Shown piece after piece: positions 1 through 12,086 of a stretch of DNA of 64,000 nucleotides. Numbering within the stretch: the first letter of the stretch is position 1; each line of letters starts with the position of its first letter. The DNA lies in NCBI GenBank assembly GCA_032158265.1, contig JAVTIF010000011.1, forward strand, positions 1,116,001 through 1,180,000. The letters are read 5' to 3'. The DNA comes from Bacidia rubella (taxonomy: Eukaryota > Ascomycota > Lecanoromycetes > Lecanorales > Ramalinaceae). The notes below the pieces were generated by a model. The model made no database searches. It was given only the letters and a program-made list of their open reading frames with translations, and was not told the origin of the DNA. The translations under genes and the position numbers were made by a program.

Positions 1-890
1 AATAAAAAATAGAAATAAAATATTTTTATTTTTATTATTTCTATAATTTTAAATACCTTGACTTTTTAAAATAAATATAATAAAAGTTTACTTTAATTTC
101 TTCTTATAATATATTTAAAAGCTATTAGTTTTATATTATTTTTATTTTTTTTAATATTATTTTAATTCTTATTAATATATATATTTACTTTAATAATTAT
201 ATTATTAATATTATATTGCTTTATTTTTTATTCAAAAGCTTTATAAAAAATAAAAAACCAAATTTAATTTTAATAAAACAGTTTAAGCCTGCTATTTTTT
301 ATTAAATAATATATATAAAATACAAATAAATACTAATAATATTAATAAAAACAAAAAAGTTATAATTATTATATAAGCAAATATTTATTATTTATAATAA
401 TATATTATCTATATTCTTTACGGCTATAAAAATTAAAATAATTACTTTTAATACTTTTTATTTAAATAAACTTTTAAAAGAAAAATATTCTTTAATATTT
501 ATATTAAAATAATAATATATAAAAAATAAATATAAAAAATAAATATATATTATATAATTAAAAATTAAAAATTAAAAATTAATAAAACTAATAATTTATA
601 AAAGCTAATAATATATTATATAGTAAAAACAAATATAATAAAATAATAAAAATATAAGAGATTAATACAATTTTAAAAAATAATAAATTATATAATATTA
701 TAATTATTAAATTTAATCTAGCTAGTAGTAAAGAAATTATATTATTATTATTTTCTTATTTTAAATATTTTTGTATTAATTTATTTATATCTTTATATTA
801 TTATTATTTCTTTTATTTATAATATTTATTAATTATTATAAATAGCTAAATAAAGTAATATATTATAAAATAATATTAGCTTATAAAATT
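1..890. other. AT-rich RIP-degraded block, no gene
   Basis: This stretch is almost pure A/T with very few CpG or GpC dinucleotides and dense stops in all frames. I see no gene, LTR, TIR or hairpin that can be matched to another part of the window. It ends rather sharply near 890, where normal base composition begins. It is most likely the edge of a second RIP-inactivated transposon block to the left of the window (inference). Confidence 0.8.
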
Positions 891-1090
891 GATTTTTGCG
901 CTTAAACATGCTTTCAGAGCTTATATATTAAGCAAAGCATTAACCTAAAAAGGCTTAGTGCCCGAAAGCGAACCTGAAAAGGCTTAGCCGTGGCGCAGCC
1001 ACAAGCACGTCTAAGGTACTGAGGCAAAATTGAACTGCCCAGCCCACCACATCTTGAGTCACTCAGTCAACGTATCTGCCTAGACACCCT

Positions 1091-1129
1091 CAGGTACACC
1101 AGCCAGGTACACCAGCCAGATACACCAGC
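1091..1129 (+). repeat. Three tandem copies of a 13-bp unit upstream of phosphatase gene
   Basis: The unit CAGGTACACCAGC occurs twice exactly (1091-1103, 1104-1116) and once with G-to-A (1117-1129). It lies 54 bp upstream of the phosphatase start codon, inside the probable promoter or 5' leader. The third unit differs by one RIP-type transition. It could hold a repeated factor-binding site, but the sequence alone does not show that. Confidence 0.85.
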
Positions 1130-1144
1130 CAACACAAGCACACA

Positions 1145-1186
1145 ATGGTCGACAGTTCCGTGACCTTCATCCTGACATCTTCATGA
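1145..1186 (+). promoter_or_regulatory. Upstream ORF overlapping the main start codon
   Basis: An ATG at 1145 opens a 13-codon reading frame (MVDSSVTFILTSS) whose TGA stop (1184-1186) overlaps the phosphatase ATG (1183-1185) in the arrangement ATGA. Ribosomes that translate this uORF would terminate exactly on the main start, so it could modulate phosphatase translation by reinitiation. Whether the transcript begins upstream of 1145 is unknown. Confidence 0.5.
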
Positions 1187-2791
1187 GTGGCATCTTCACT
1201 TTACGTAATTCCTTTCTCTGGCTGCTTCCGGCAATATTAGCAGGCTGCTATATATTCAAAAGGTTCCTTGAATCAGCAGTTGGCTTCTCTGTCATCCCAA
1301 GTCTGTCTGTCACTCAAGCTTCAAATGTAAACATATCCATGGATTTCAACTGGCATGCACAAATTTCTTCCGAAATCAATAGTCTTCGTTTAGCGATCAA
1401 TGGTACAGGAACCTATGGCTTTGTTTTTAATTCTTCTACACTACCGGAAGGGAGTCCATACGGTATCGTGATTCTGCTTGGCTAAAAATTCGGTGGCTCA
1501 ACTCTAATTAGGAACGTATAACTGGTGCAATATGCCGCATGTCCGGCGCGCAGAATATCCAAAGGTGAACTCTTCGTATATTCTCGAATACGTTGAGGTA
1601 ATTCACCGACACCATAAGCGCACCCCCTACGCTGCAAACACCTTTTCAGTCGAGGCTGACCCTTGGTACTGCGACGACGAGGCGCTCTTCTACCACGGCA
1701 CTCCAGTAGCACCCCATAGCGCCAATCATTCTTCAAATACATACTGGAGCGTTTACACCTCTTCATCTAATCCACTGGTACCACGTGGATTTGATGGGAC
1801 TTGTCAATACCCGCAGATAACCCGCGGAGGACTTGACGATAGTTGGCAGCATGGCAGTGATCTGTACGGCGTCTACCATGAACTGCTTGGGTTTCTGCCT
1901 GAGAAATATGATCCAAATTATGTCAGTTTCCGCGTCACAAACAATGTTATCACTTCCCAAGTCGCCAGCATGGTAACGTCGGGCATGTTTAGTGGCAAAG
2001 CGCAGCAGAATTTAGCCTTGCTTGTACAGCCTGCTAGCATCGATAGTCTCGAGCCTGCATACACTTGCTTAGCGGCAATTGAAAAATTTTCAATATATGG
2101 CATTGGTAGTAACGACTCAGGCTGGACTTCACACTTGGATGCTGCTTCTGACCTATACGTAAATCTTGATACCATTTGTGGTGTTCCACCAACAGATTCC
2201 GGCTTTCACAGATCTTTTGACCACTACTTTGACAACCTCTCCGCACGACTTTGCCACGCAAAGCCGCTGCCCTGTAGTGCTAGTCAACCGTCTCTCTGCG
2301 TTACGCAGGAGATGGCTGACCAGGTCTTCCGCTTAGGGCAGTACGAGTACAGCTACCTTTACCGAGACGCCGGAGCACGCACGCTTGAGTATAGTGTTGG
2401 GAGTTACGGCATCTATGTCGCAGAGTTGGTGCAAAATTTGCGAGACGCGATGCATGCACCTGATTCCGCGAGTATTGGTAACAATACGAGCAATCGCATT
2501 AGATATCGACACAGCATCGCCCATGACGGGAGTGTGAGCCATATATTGAGCATCTTACAGATCGAAAAGATGGTGTGGCCAGGCATGGGCAGTGAGGTGA
2601 TATTCGAGCTATACAGGAGGAAATTGGACCAGCAATACTATATCAGAGTATTATGGGGTGGACAAGTGCTAAGAAGTACCAATCCGTCGCTTGGTGTCTT
2701 AGATATGCTCCAGGTCGAAAGACTTCTTGCCTACCTCGACGGACTTGTAGGTCAGCGAGCAAAGAAGATACCTAGCCTGTGTAGCTTGTGA
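1183..2791 (+). CDS. Histidine acid phosphatase (branch 2), two exons, N-terminal membrane anchor
   Basis: Exons 1183-1462 and 1512-2791 give a 519-residue protein. The 49-bp intron (1463-1511) has a GTATCG donor and TAG acceptor; splicing restores the family-typical stretch YGTYNWCNMPHVR, which is strong support for it. Residues about 8-25 are hydrophobic and look like a signal anchor or signal peptide. The catalytic motif RHHKRTP is at residues 126-132 (family form RHGxRxP; His is the phosphoryl acceptor) and the proton-donor HD pair at 431-432. Between them are family blocks such as RGGLDDSWQHG and RVTNNVITSQ. Known role of the family: hydrolysis of phosphomonoesters outside the cytosol. 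The length is usual for the fungal members, and I see no stop or frameshift. The gene stands alone between two AT-rich blocks. Substrate unknown. Confidence 0.9.
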
Positions 2792-3196
2792 AATCTGGAC
2801 AATAACATAGATTGTTCAAACCTTATATAAGTCGAAGCCACTTGACCATCGTCAATTGAAGGCTAGTATCTTCTTAATACTGGCGTGAGCGAGCATGTTT
2901 TCTTGGCAAGGTTTATCAATTAAGTCAAACAAAAAAGTGCCATAACTCCGTGGCATGCGCAAGAAATATGACACGCAACCAGCCTAGATTGATTGTCTTA
3001 GATAATATTGTGTCGGTTGCAGAAGGCGTTCTTGTAAAGCCCTTCTCAGGATCCGTTAATGTTCAGGGTTGTAATATGGGCAGCGCGCCATGAAAATGAA
3101 AACATCCAGAGGAGAGATGGCTTAATGGCCAATCATTATGTATATACGCTATTTCCTAAGAAGCGTATGGACTTATTAGAGCCAGAATTGGCAATA
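2792..3196. other. Intergenic, 3' flank of phosphatase gene
   Basis: Base composition is normal. No open frame of note, RNA gene or repeat was recognised. The phosphatase 3' end should lie in the first 100-200 bp, but I see no clear polyadenylation signal. Confidence 0.5.
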
Positions 3197-3355
3197 CTCG
3201 GGCGGACCTAGTAATAACCCGGACCTAGAAGTGGACTATAGCTATTATATATTATACGCTAAAGTCTTGCTTAGTATATAATAAATCTTTCTTTCTAATA
3301 AAATTATAAAACTAGTCTACTTCCAGGTCCGGGTTATTACTAAGTCCGGACGAGT
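3197..3355. mobile_element. 159-bp MITE with 42-bp TIRs and TA target duplication
   Basis: The ends CTCGGGCGGACC... and (reverse complement of the right end) CTCGTCCGGACT... pair over about 42 bp with 5 mismatches; most differences are C/T or G/A transitions. The dinucleotide TA flanks both ends (3195-3196 and 3356-3357). Within each TIR the 9-mer CGGACCTAG is nearly repeated. The A/T-rich core (about 75 bp) has no coding capacity. TIR structure with a TA duplication is the hallmark of Tc1/mariner/pogo-derived non-autonomous elements. It sits at the left margin of the AT-rich block. Confidence 0.85.
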
Positions 3356-3466
3356 ATAGATAGTCCGGCTGTTTGGGGCCGTTAATCCGGATATTAATAC
3401 TTTAGAGAATATCTAGAATTGGAGCCAGCGCTACTAGCGTTAGGAAAGAATACTTCTAAACTAAGA

Positions 3467-3599
3467 GAGTATAATAGAGTTACTATAGATGGAAGTCTTG
3501 GCGGCTAACCAATTAAGATTAGTTAGCGTATAATTAGTTCCGTCTCTATATATTTAATTAGTATTATTATATAATAACTTTTCTTTTTTTTAATAAATA
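3467..3599 (+). repeat. Gypsy LTR copy, family of the 41787 LTR
   Basis: This 133-bp segment aligns by eye along its length with the LTR at 41787-41919; shared anchors include AATTAGTTCCGT and TTATATAATAACTTTTCTTT. Its first bases are GAG rather than TGT, so the 5' terminus is degraded. It lies 2.6 kb before gypsy reverse-transcriptase remnants of the same family and is probably the 5' LTR of that element. Confidence 0.6.
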
Positions 3600-4724
3600 T
3601 TTTATAATTACTATTTAATAAAAATCTAGTTATTGTTTTATATTATATTTATTCTTATACTCTTATAATATTATATTAATTTATTTTATCTCTAGAATTT
3701 TATATAATTATATTTAATACTAATAAGTTTTTAATTTAAAATATTTTAATAAATAATTTTCAAATTAGTTTTTTAATATTTAAATAACTTAATAAAATCA
3801 ATAAATATAAATCTTTAAAAGAAACTTTAAAGTTTAAATTTTAATATTCTAGAGATAAAATCTCTTTTAATATTTTTTTATAATTAATAAATATATTTAT
3901 TATGATAACTAAAACTATTATAGAAAAAACCTTAAAAAATAATTTGATTATGTATTTAGCTTTTTATATATTATAAGTTATTTTTATAATATTATTAAAA
4001 ACTAATAAACTTAAATTAAAAAGCTTAAAAAATATATAAAAATATAGAAAATTATTTTATATAAACTAAAGAAATTATAATAAGAGCTTAATATATTATA
4101 AGGTAGTCTCTTATATATCATAATATTTAAAAAATAAATTCTTTTTCATTTTATTATATTTAATAAATAAAAATAAAAGTATTTATATTAATATAATATC
4201 TTACTTTATTAAAATATTTTACTTTGATTTTAAAAATTTTAATAAAAAAAGTATAGTTTAATAAAAACTTTAAAATTTTAAATAAAAATAAAATAAATTC
4301 TTAATTTATTACAATTGTTTTTAAGAATATAATTCTAAAATTAAATATAATAAAAGAGGCTTTAAAAACCTATTTAATTAAAAAGCTTAATTATAAGTTT
4401 AAATATTTTCTATTCAATTAATTAACTAATTATATAAATCTTTAATAGTTTATTTATATATTAATTAAGCTTAATAATTATTATTAAATTAATAATTAAA
4501 ATGTTAAAGTTTAATAGTTATTTTATTAGCTAATATATATAAACTATATTATTTATTATATAATCTTTATATTTATAACTATTCTAATAAATTTTATTTA
4601 TTAAAAATATAATATTATTATTATATTTAAGCTAATATTTATAATTAATTATTCTACAATATTAATTTTTAAAGATTTTAATATTATAAACATTAATATT
4701 ATTTATATATAGAAAGGACTTTAT

Positions 4725-5109
4725 TATAACGGTCGTTTGCCTTGCAATAGCTGTGGAACGGTGGGGTTCGCTTAACAGGTAATAATAAGCTTTATATATA
4801 ACTATAGCAGGACGCAGTACATCGGCTTAGCTATAAAGGAAGTATATAACTTATTTTAAAAAGCTTTATTAAAAATATTTAATAATAAATATATTAATTA
4901 CTAAAGAGCAAATCTATTTAAAATAAAAAAAAGCAATATTTATATACCTAATAAGTATTCGCAATGCTTGCGCCGCTTGCGCTATTCATAGGTAGTAACC
5001 TAATAAGCACCACGAAATCTATAAATAAACTATAGTTAATTTACTTATTGAACCAATTTAAGACCCGTCCTTTATCGCTAAGCAGCCCTGTGCAGCCTGG
5101 GGTATAACA
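4725..5109 (+). mobile_element. Solo LTR, 385-bp family, copy 1 (TSD TTTAT)
   Basis: It starts TATAACGGTCG (family TGTAACGGTCG) and ends GGGGTATAACA, flanked by the perfect 5-bp duplication TTTAT (4720-4724, 5110-5114). It aligns end to end with the copies at 6424-6807 and 11702-12086. No internal region is attached, so recombination between LTRs has removed the rest. RIP damage is intermediate among the three copies. Confidence 0.92.
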
Positions 5110-6423
5110 TTTATATATTATTATTTTAAACTAAAAAAGAATAATATAAATAATATAACCTTTATAGCTATTATAGCAAATTTATAATAATAGATTATTA
5201 TATTATTATATATTTCTTGAGTTTTATATTATCTTAATTATTATTTAATTTAATTCTAAAGAACATATTATTAATTAAGAGAATTAATACTTTTTATATA
5301 AAATTATATATAAAAGACTAATAAAGGATTAAATTCATTTAACTTATATATTCTAGAATTTAGTCTAATTATTTAAGATATAGAATTTTAATCTATTTTA
5401 TATTTTAAATATATTTAATAGAAATTAAAATATTTTTATTCTAATAAATATTGATATTTTCAATTATATCTTTATTAATTAATCTTTTATATTTAAGTAT
5501 TTTATTCTTTTATATTTTTTAAAAAATCTTTAAGTACTTATTATTTTTAAAAGTAAATTTATTTCTTTAAAACTTATTATCTATTATATTTATATTCCTT
5601 TGCCATTTTTTTATAATAATTAAAAACTAATTTTATTCTTTATTATTAAGTTTCTAAGTTATTTTATCATTTTAAATAATTTCTAGTTCAAAGTTTATTA
5701 AATATATATTTATTATAAAAATTAAATCTTTTTATATCATTTTTTAATAGTTTAAAACTTTTTTAAATATTATATTATAATTCTATTAAATAAACTTATA
5801 ATAATATTAAATATTATATTCTTTTTTAATATCTATACTATTTAAACTCTTTTTTTGAGTATATAATAAAATAATATAATCAATCATTATTTACTATATT
5901 GTTTAAAAATAATAAAAAGGCTTTAAATCTTAAACTAAAATTAAATTTAAAAACCAAATTGCTTATTAAATATTATAATTTTATTAATATATTTTTACAA
6001 TAAACTTTTAATACTTTATTGCCTAAATACCTTAAAAAAGATATTAAAATCTTAATTTAAAAAGTAAAATATCTTCTTAAAATTTATTCTATAATATATT
6101 TTATTATAAGCTCTTAGTTATGTAAAAATATTTAAAAAAAAAACTTAAAAAAAAACTTTATATAGCTTGGCTTTTTTTGGTAATATGATTTATTCGTTTT
6201 ATAAAAAAGCTTAAAAATAGCTTGTATTTTTATATAAACTATTAAACTTTTAAGATTATTATAATTGAAAATTAATGTCTTTTATTTTTAATTTAAAAAA
6301 CTTTTAATAATATTTATTATATTAAATATTTTATTAAATTTAATGTTATTATAATTTTTAATAAATTTTAAACAGCTAAAAACAAGAAATATAAAACTGT
6401 TTTTTATGTTTACTTTAACTTAT

Positions 6424-6807
6424 TATTACGCCCTAGACTATATAAGCAGGTACTTCGGTCAAAAAACTATTAATTAAGCAAGCGAACTACTAGAGTAGAT
6501 GCTCGCGCAATGTATTAAACATATTTTAGGCAGATAAAGCTTATAAAAGAAGTATATTTTATATGTTCTCTATATTTATTTTAGGTTATATAAATATCGC
6601 TCTTTTCTATTTAAATAGATCTGCTTTTTAATAGTTAATATATTTATTTTTGAATATTCCTAACAGAGCTTTTTGAAATAAGTTATATATTTCCTTTATA
6701 GCTAAGCCGATATATCGCGCCCTACTGCAATTATATACAAGACTTGTTACTATCTGCTAAGCGAACCCTACCGTTCCACGGCTATTGTAAAACAAACGAC
6801 TATTACA
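6424..6807 (-). mobile_element. Solo LTR, 385-bp family, copy 2 (TSD CTTAT), inside gypsy RT
   Basis: Reverse-oriented copy flanked by the perfect duplication CTTAT (6419-6423, 6808-6812). It is the most heavily RIP-mutated of the three. The bases on either side join into the reverse-transcriptase sequence of Gypsy-1, showing that it inserted after that element. Confidence 0.92.
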
Positions 6808-7476
6808 CTTATATAAGTACTAAATTATATTATTTAACTTATATAATATTTCTATAAAGTTTTAAAACTTTATTATTAATACTTTAAAAAATTATTTTAA
6901 TAATTTCTATATTATTTATATTAATAATATTTTTATTTATAGCAAAAATAAAATAAAAAATTAATTATATTTACTTTATTTTTAAAGTATTATATAAAAT
7001 AAGCTTTTAAATCAATATTAATAAATATAAATTTAATATTTAAAAAACTAAATACTTTAGTTTTAAAATATTTAATAAAAATATTGAAAATAAATTTAAT
7101 TAAAACTATTATTTTTTAAATTAAATATCTTTCTAAAATATCTAAGAAATATAAAGCTTTTTAGGCTTTATTAACTTTTATTATTATTTCATTCTTAGCT
7201 TTAATACTTTTATTTATTTTTAATAGCTTTTATTAAAAAGAATATTAAATATAAATAAATAATAGTTTATAAAGAGGTTTTTTTATACTTCAAAGCTGGT
7301 TTTACTTAAGTATTTATTTTTTATTATTTTAAAAATAAAAATAAAAAATTAATTAAAATTAATATCTCTAATAAAGTTATTATAGAAATACTTTTATAAT
7401 ATAATAATAAAAGACTTATCTAATTTATTACTTTCTTTTCTATCAAAATAGTACTTACTAAATACAATTATAAAAT

Positions 7477-9326
7477 CTATAATAATATTAGTAAAAAAAA
7501 AACCTACGAAATTATAGTAAAACGCTAGCAATCTGCGCTAATTTAGTATATACAAATAAGTTAACTTATTAATATAATATATATATATAAAAGCGTAATA
7601 CCTAATTCTATTCCTTCTTTATATTAATAATAAATAGAGCTTTTATATATATAACTTCATTTTAATATTGCGAAATCGCTATATTATTATATATATTCTT
7701 TTTAATATAGTAATATAAGTATTAATTGTTTAAATATAGCTTAAAAGTATTTATTTTATATTATTAAAGAAAGATTTTATTTTCTTTAGAAGATAAATAA
7801 CTATTACGCTTCGGAATAGGTCGGGTTGGGTCGGGTTAGAGGGTAAACAAACCGACCCAGACTAGGTCAGATTATAGCTGGGTCGGGTTAGATTAAAAAT
7901 CGATAGATCGGGTTAGATCGGATTATTTTCCTAGGTCAACCTATTCAATTTTTCTATCAATTTTTCTATTAATTAAAAGATTTTTTTTCTCAAAAAAAAT
8001 AATATTAAAATTATATTAAATTATACTAAAAATATATTAAAAATATACTAAAAATAGTATCTAGTTCAACCTAAAGAAAAATAGATCGGATTAGGTTGGG
8101 TCAGGTCGGATTAAAAAGTCTATAACCCAACCCGACCTAGTGAACCGACCCAACTTAGCCTAACTTTTGCTGGGTTGAACCGACCCATTCCGAAGCGTAA
8201 TAACTATAAGCAACAAATGCTTTTATAGTATTTTTATCTAATCTAATTACTTATAAATAAAAGAATTACAAATAATATATTAAAGAGATACTTATATATA
8301 TATATACAATATAGTCTAGCTCTATTACTATATTTAATAAATTACTAGTACTATTGTTTAATATACTTTACTATAGTTCTATATGTTTCGAAATACAATT
8401 CTAGTTGTAATCTAGTTTACATTGAAAATAATTAAGCCTACCCCTTCAGACTCAATTTTATTGCAGTTAAAATGAAATATAAATTTCCAAAAATTTGTAT
8501 TTAAAATAATAGTATTTCAATATAAAGTATATATTATATTATAAGTCAAATTATATAGAATTATTCCTTAATTAAGCCTTAAATAGTACTTAAATATGCC
8601 TGAAAAAGAAAATGACTTTCCTATTTAATCTCGAGTTAACCTTAAGTTGACCTCAGAATTTAAGGTAACCTTATAAACGAAAAATTATTTTTTTATTAAT
8701 TATTTAATATTAATATTAGTTATATATATTACGGTAATATACGGCGCTTTTATATATTACTTTTCGTAAAATAAACGATTTCTATATTTATATATCTTTA
8801 GCGTGGATATTCATTTAAATATAAAGGTTTTAAATATAAAATTTAATTTTCCCGGCTTCCCGTAGGTTTAATTTAATAGTTTATTTACTAATATTAATGA
8901 AACACATATCATAAATATAAAATTAATAACACTCATTATTATTTATAGATTATAAGCCTTAAGTCGGCCTTAAGTTGACCTTAAATACACTTTGAAAATA
9001 ATTTTCAATAGATTTACTTTATTTATTAAATATTAATTATATTTTAATACATTTTAATATTAATTAATAATTTAATAGACTTTACTCTTAAATTACAATA
9101 GAGATAAACTATAATACGCTTTGAATTAGCCTTAAAGTCTAATTAATAGTAAGATTTTCTTGAGTACAAATTGAAAATTATTGATCTCTCTCTAAGGTAT
9201 TTAATAAATAAAATTTACAATAAATATTTTAGATATTAATACTTTATATAATTATATTTTCAATTAAATATAATTATACTAAAAACTTAGCTTATTTTAT
9301 TATATTTGAATTTAATTATTCTACTA
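7477..9326. other. AT-rich stretch with one MITE, otherwise unassigned
   Basis: Apart from the MITE at 7805-8199 nothing could be assigned. Two spots carry related short repeats built on CCTTAAGTTGACC (about 8638-8675 and 8953-8985), the first forming an imperfect inverted repeat with TTTAAGGTAACC. A small GC-richer patch at about 8730-8870 may be a less mutated piece of an unknown repeat. No gene is visible. Confidence 0.5.
7805..8199. mobile_element. hAT-like MITE, copy A (TSD ATAACTAT)
   Basis: It begins TACGCTTCGGAATAGGTCGG and ends with the inverted form CCGAAGCGTA; the 8-bp direct repeat ATAACTAT flanks it (7797-7804, 8200-8207). Subterminal regions on both sides carry clusters of GGTCGGGTT-like 9-mers in opposite orientation around an A/T-rich core. 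At 395 bp it has no coding capacity. An 8-bp TSD with short TIRs is typical of the hAT superfamily. Confidence 0.88.
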
Positions 9327-10407
9327 TAAGAAAGCCTAGAGTTTTTTTTGGAAAAAAACTCTTTTAGGAAAAGAAGCGGAAAATTTCGCTATAAAGAAAC
9401 TTTGATTTTTAGTAATAAAAACCCGGTTTTTTAATGCAATATTAATAGCGAAGAAAAGCTAATTAAAGCTTAAAAACGATATTAAAAAAACTTATTATAC
9501 TATATAATATTATCTTAAATAGGAAAATAATAAACTTTTTAATTAATAAAATTAAATATAGCTATATTTAAATAGTTTTTTAATCATTTTTTAGCTATTT
9601 TTATTATGGATTTAGCTAAAAAATAGCTAAAAACCGAAAAACGCGGAATTAAAGTTATAATTAAATAGTTATAGCTATTTATATTAATTAAAGTATTTAA
9701 TTTTATTTAGTTATAATAATTAATCTATTTAAAACCTATTTTTAATTTAATTTATAGCTAAAATAGCCTAAAAAACGGCTAAGAATTTAAAATAACAAAG
9801 TTTAAGTTTTTTTCGGATAATATATAGTTAATTTAGCTAATAAAAAGTTTTTATTTAATTAGTTGCAGTTTTTAGAACTATTATTCTATTTAAAACCAGT
9901 TTTTAGTTTAATTTATAACTATTTTAGCCTAAAAAACGGCTAAAAAAACCTATGAAACTAAAATAATAAAATATAAAATTTATTAATAATTTTAAAACTA
10001 GTTCTAAGCGATTTAAAGCTTTTTAAATAACTTTATAAGTCTACTTTATATGATATATAGCTTATTTTAATAGAATATTTATTTTTTAATAAAATTTTAG
10101 CAATTAAAATTAATATAAAAAAAAACTAATTGCAATAAATTTTATATAAAAATGTTAATTGTTTAATAACTATTGAGCGGATTAGTCCAATTTTTATATT
10201 ATATTAAAACATATATTGTATTTTATAAATAACAAAATTATTATAGTAATATAATAAGTTAATAAAGTAATATTTAGATACAAAAAAGTTCCTTATTGCA
10301 AAGATTTTTAATAGTCCGCTAATTAAGAAAAAAGGCAAAATAGCCGATTTTTATTAGCTAAAAATTAAAGTTAAAATTCGGCTTAGTTATATTATAAAAA
10401 AGGTAGA
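9327..10407 (-). mobile_element. Helitron-like non-autonomous element H1
   Basis: Read on the minus strand it begins A|TCTACCTTTTTTATAATA and ends with a GAG/T-run/A-run/CTC hairpin, 12 further nucleotides and a terminal CTTA (degenerate CTTG) followed by T. There is no TSD and no TIR, as expected for insertion between A and T. It aligns over nearly its whole length with H2 (16250-17306) and over about 1 kb with H5. It contains the subterminal 5' inverted repeat AGCCGA/TCGGCT. Length 1081 bp, no Rep/helicase coding region. Confidence 0.75.
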
Positions 10408-11701
10408 TTTAATCAATAGCTTATTAGATTATAATATATTTATATTTATATTTACTTTATTATCTTTACTCTTTTTTATATAATATATATTATCTAGCTT
10501 TAATCTTAGCTACTTATATAAATTAGTTTATTTTACTTTAATTAACGAGTTTATTAAACTATTATTGTAAATACTTTTTTCTTTAATAAATTTATAATAT
10601 ATATTAAAGAAATTATATTACTGCTCTTTAACGCCTATTAATATATTTTTTATATACTCTAGTCTTGCAATTATAGCCAAATCTACTTTAAACTCTTTAT
10701 TATATAAATCCTTACAAATAATTAAATATATTATATTAATTAGTTTAATTAAGTAAATAATGTTATTTAAAGTATAATTTAAAAAAAAATTTTTAATTAA
10801 ATTTAATATTACTTTTTAATACTCTTTACTTTATGCTTTTTATAACTATTAAATATAATTATAAGCTTTTATATTATTATTAGTTTAAAATCTATATTTG
10901 CTTAAGAAATTTAACTTTTAATATTTAAATTTTTAAAGAGTATTATATAATATATATTGCTTATAAACTCCTTAAGTATATACTATGTTATTATTATTAT
11001 TATAAAATAGATTAATTTTAATTTTAATAATTAAAATAATTTATAAATAATATTTAAATAAACATAGCTTTAAATTAAATACTTAAAGAAATAACTCTTA
11101 ATTATTATTATTATTATATCTACTAGAAATCTCTACTTTTTCTTATTATATTTATTAATAAAGTTCTATTATAGTCTTATTTAAAATACTTCTAAATCTT
11201 ATTAGTCTTTCAATATAAAGCTTTAGTCTGCTAATAACCTCTTTATAGTATTTAAGCATTTTCTTTTATTTTATAGCTTATATTTAATATCTATAATATA
11301 TTAAATTCTTATTATTATATAACTATAAAAATTATTAATAATAATATAAAGTAAAAAACAATAAATTTTACTATACTTTTTTCTTTTTATAAAGCTCTAA
11401 ATATAGCTCTATATCTATTGCTTTTTTATTTGTTTTTTAATAAATTTTTTAAATACTTGTTTGCCTATTGTTTATTCTTTTTAAGCTAAAGGTTATATTA
11501 TCTACTTATTGTTTCCTTCAGTATTAAAATAATAAAACAATAAATAACTTTAATTATTACTTATATATAATTAGCGCTTAATTAAAAATATTCATAGCAA
11601 TAGAAATTACTTTATACCCTTATTATTCTATAGTCTTATAGTTTATTTTCCTATTTATCTTTCTCATTCCTCTCTTTAAGTCTAGGTTTGCTAGACTTAT
11701 A
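10408..11701. other. AT-rich block, unassigned
   Basis: Dense stops in all frames, composition close to pure A/T. No LTR, TIR or polyprotein block was recognised. Probably heavily mutated transposon sequence. Confidence 0.5.
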
Positions 11702-12086
11702 TATTACGCCCCAGGCTGTATAGGGCTGCTCGGCGACAAAGGACGGGCCTTGGATTGGTTCGGTAAGTAAACCAACCACAGCCCACTCGCGGGTTTCACG
11801 GTGCTCGCTAGGTTGCTATTTACGAGCAGCGCGAGCGGCGCGAGCATCGCGAGCACCTATTAGGTATATAGATGTTGCTTTTTTCCACCTTAGATAGATC
11901 CGCTCCTTAGTGGTTAATATATTTATTATTGAATACCCTTAATAGAGCTCCTCAAAATAAGTCGTGCACTTCCTTTACAGCTAAGCCGACGTACCGCGCC
12001 CCGCTATAGTCACGCACGAGGCTCGTCACTATCTGCCAAGCGAACCCCACCGTTCCACGGCCATTGCAAGGCAAACGACCGTTACA
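11702..12086 (-). mobile_element. Solo LTR, 385-bp family, copy 3 (TSD TTATA), nearly unmutated
   Basis: Reverse-oriented copy flanked by the perfect duplication TTATA (11697-11701, 12087-12091). Read on the minus strand it starts TGTAACGGTCGTTTGCC and ends GGGGCGTAATA. It is far richer in G/C than everything around it and keeps intact 9-bp repeats of the GCGAGCRGC type at about 11824-11852. It is therefore the best guide to the ancestral LTR and shows little RIP. Confidence 0.93.

Larger units (their letters stand above)
3600..7476 (+). pseudogene. Gypsy-1: RIP-degraded Ty3/gypsy polyprotein remnant
   Basis: No continuous frame remains. From about 6080 to 7476 the + strand aligns with the better preserved reverse-transcriptase region at 31370-32380: the residues before the catalytic core, the FNKL-like block, the YxNNIFIYSKNK block (YxDD degenerated to YxNN by G-to-A change) and the start of RNase H. 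A solo LTR (6424-6807) splits the RT between the palm blocks; removing it and one CTTAT copy restores the alignment. The part from 3600 to about 6080 should be gag and protease but is too mutated to read, and it carries another solo LTR (4725-5109). Homology stops at about 7476. Confidence 0.7.

Noticed and set aside
7805..8199. GGTCGGGTT arrays as telomeric repeats
   Set aside because: They do not match TTAGGG and are bounded by TIRs and an 8-bp TSD.
6424..12086. A full-length LTR element with LTRs at 6424 and 11702
   Set aside because: Each LTR has its own matching TSD (CTTAT and TTATA), so both are solo LTRs.
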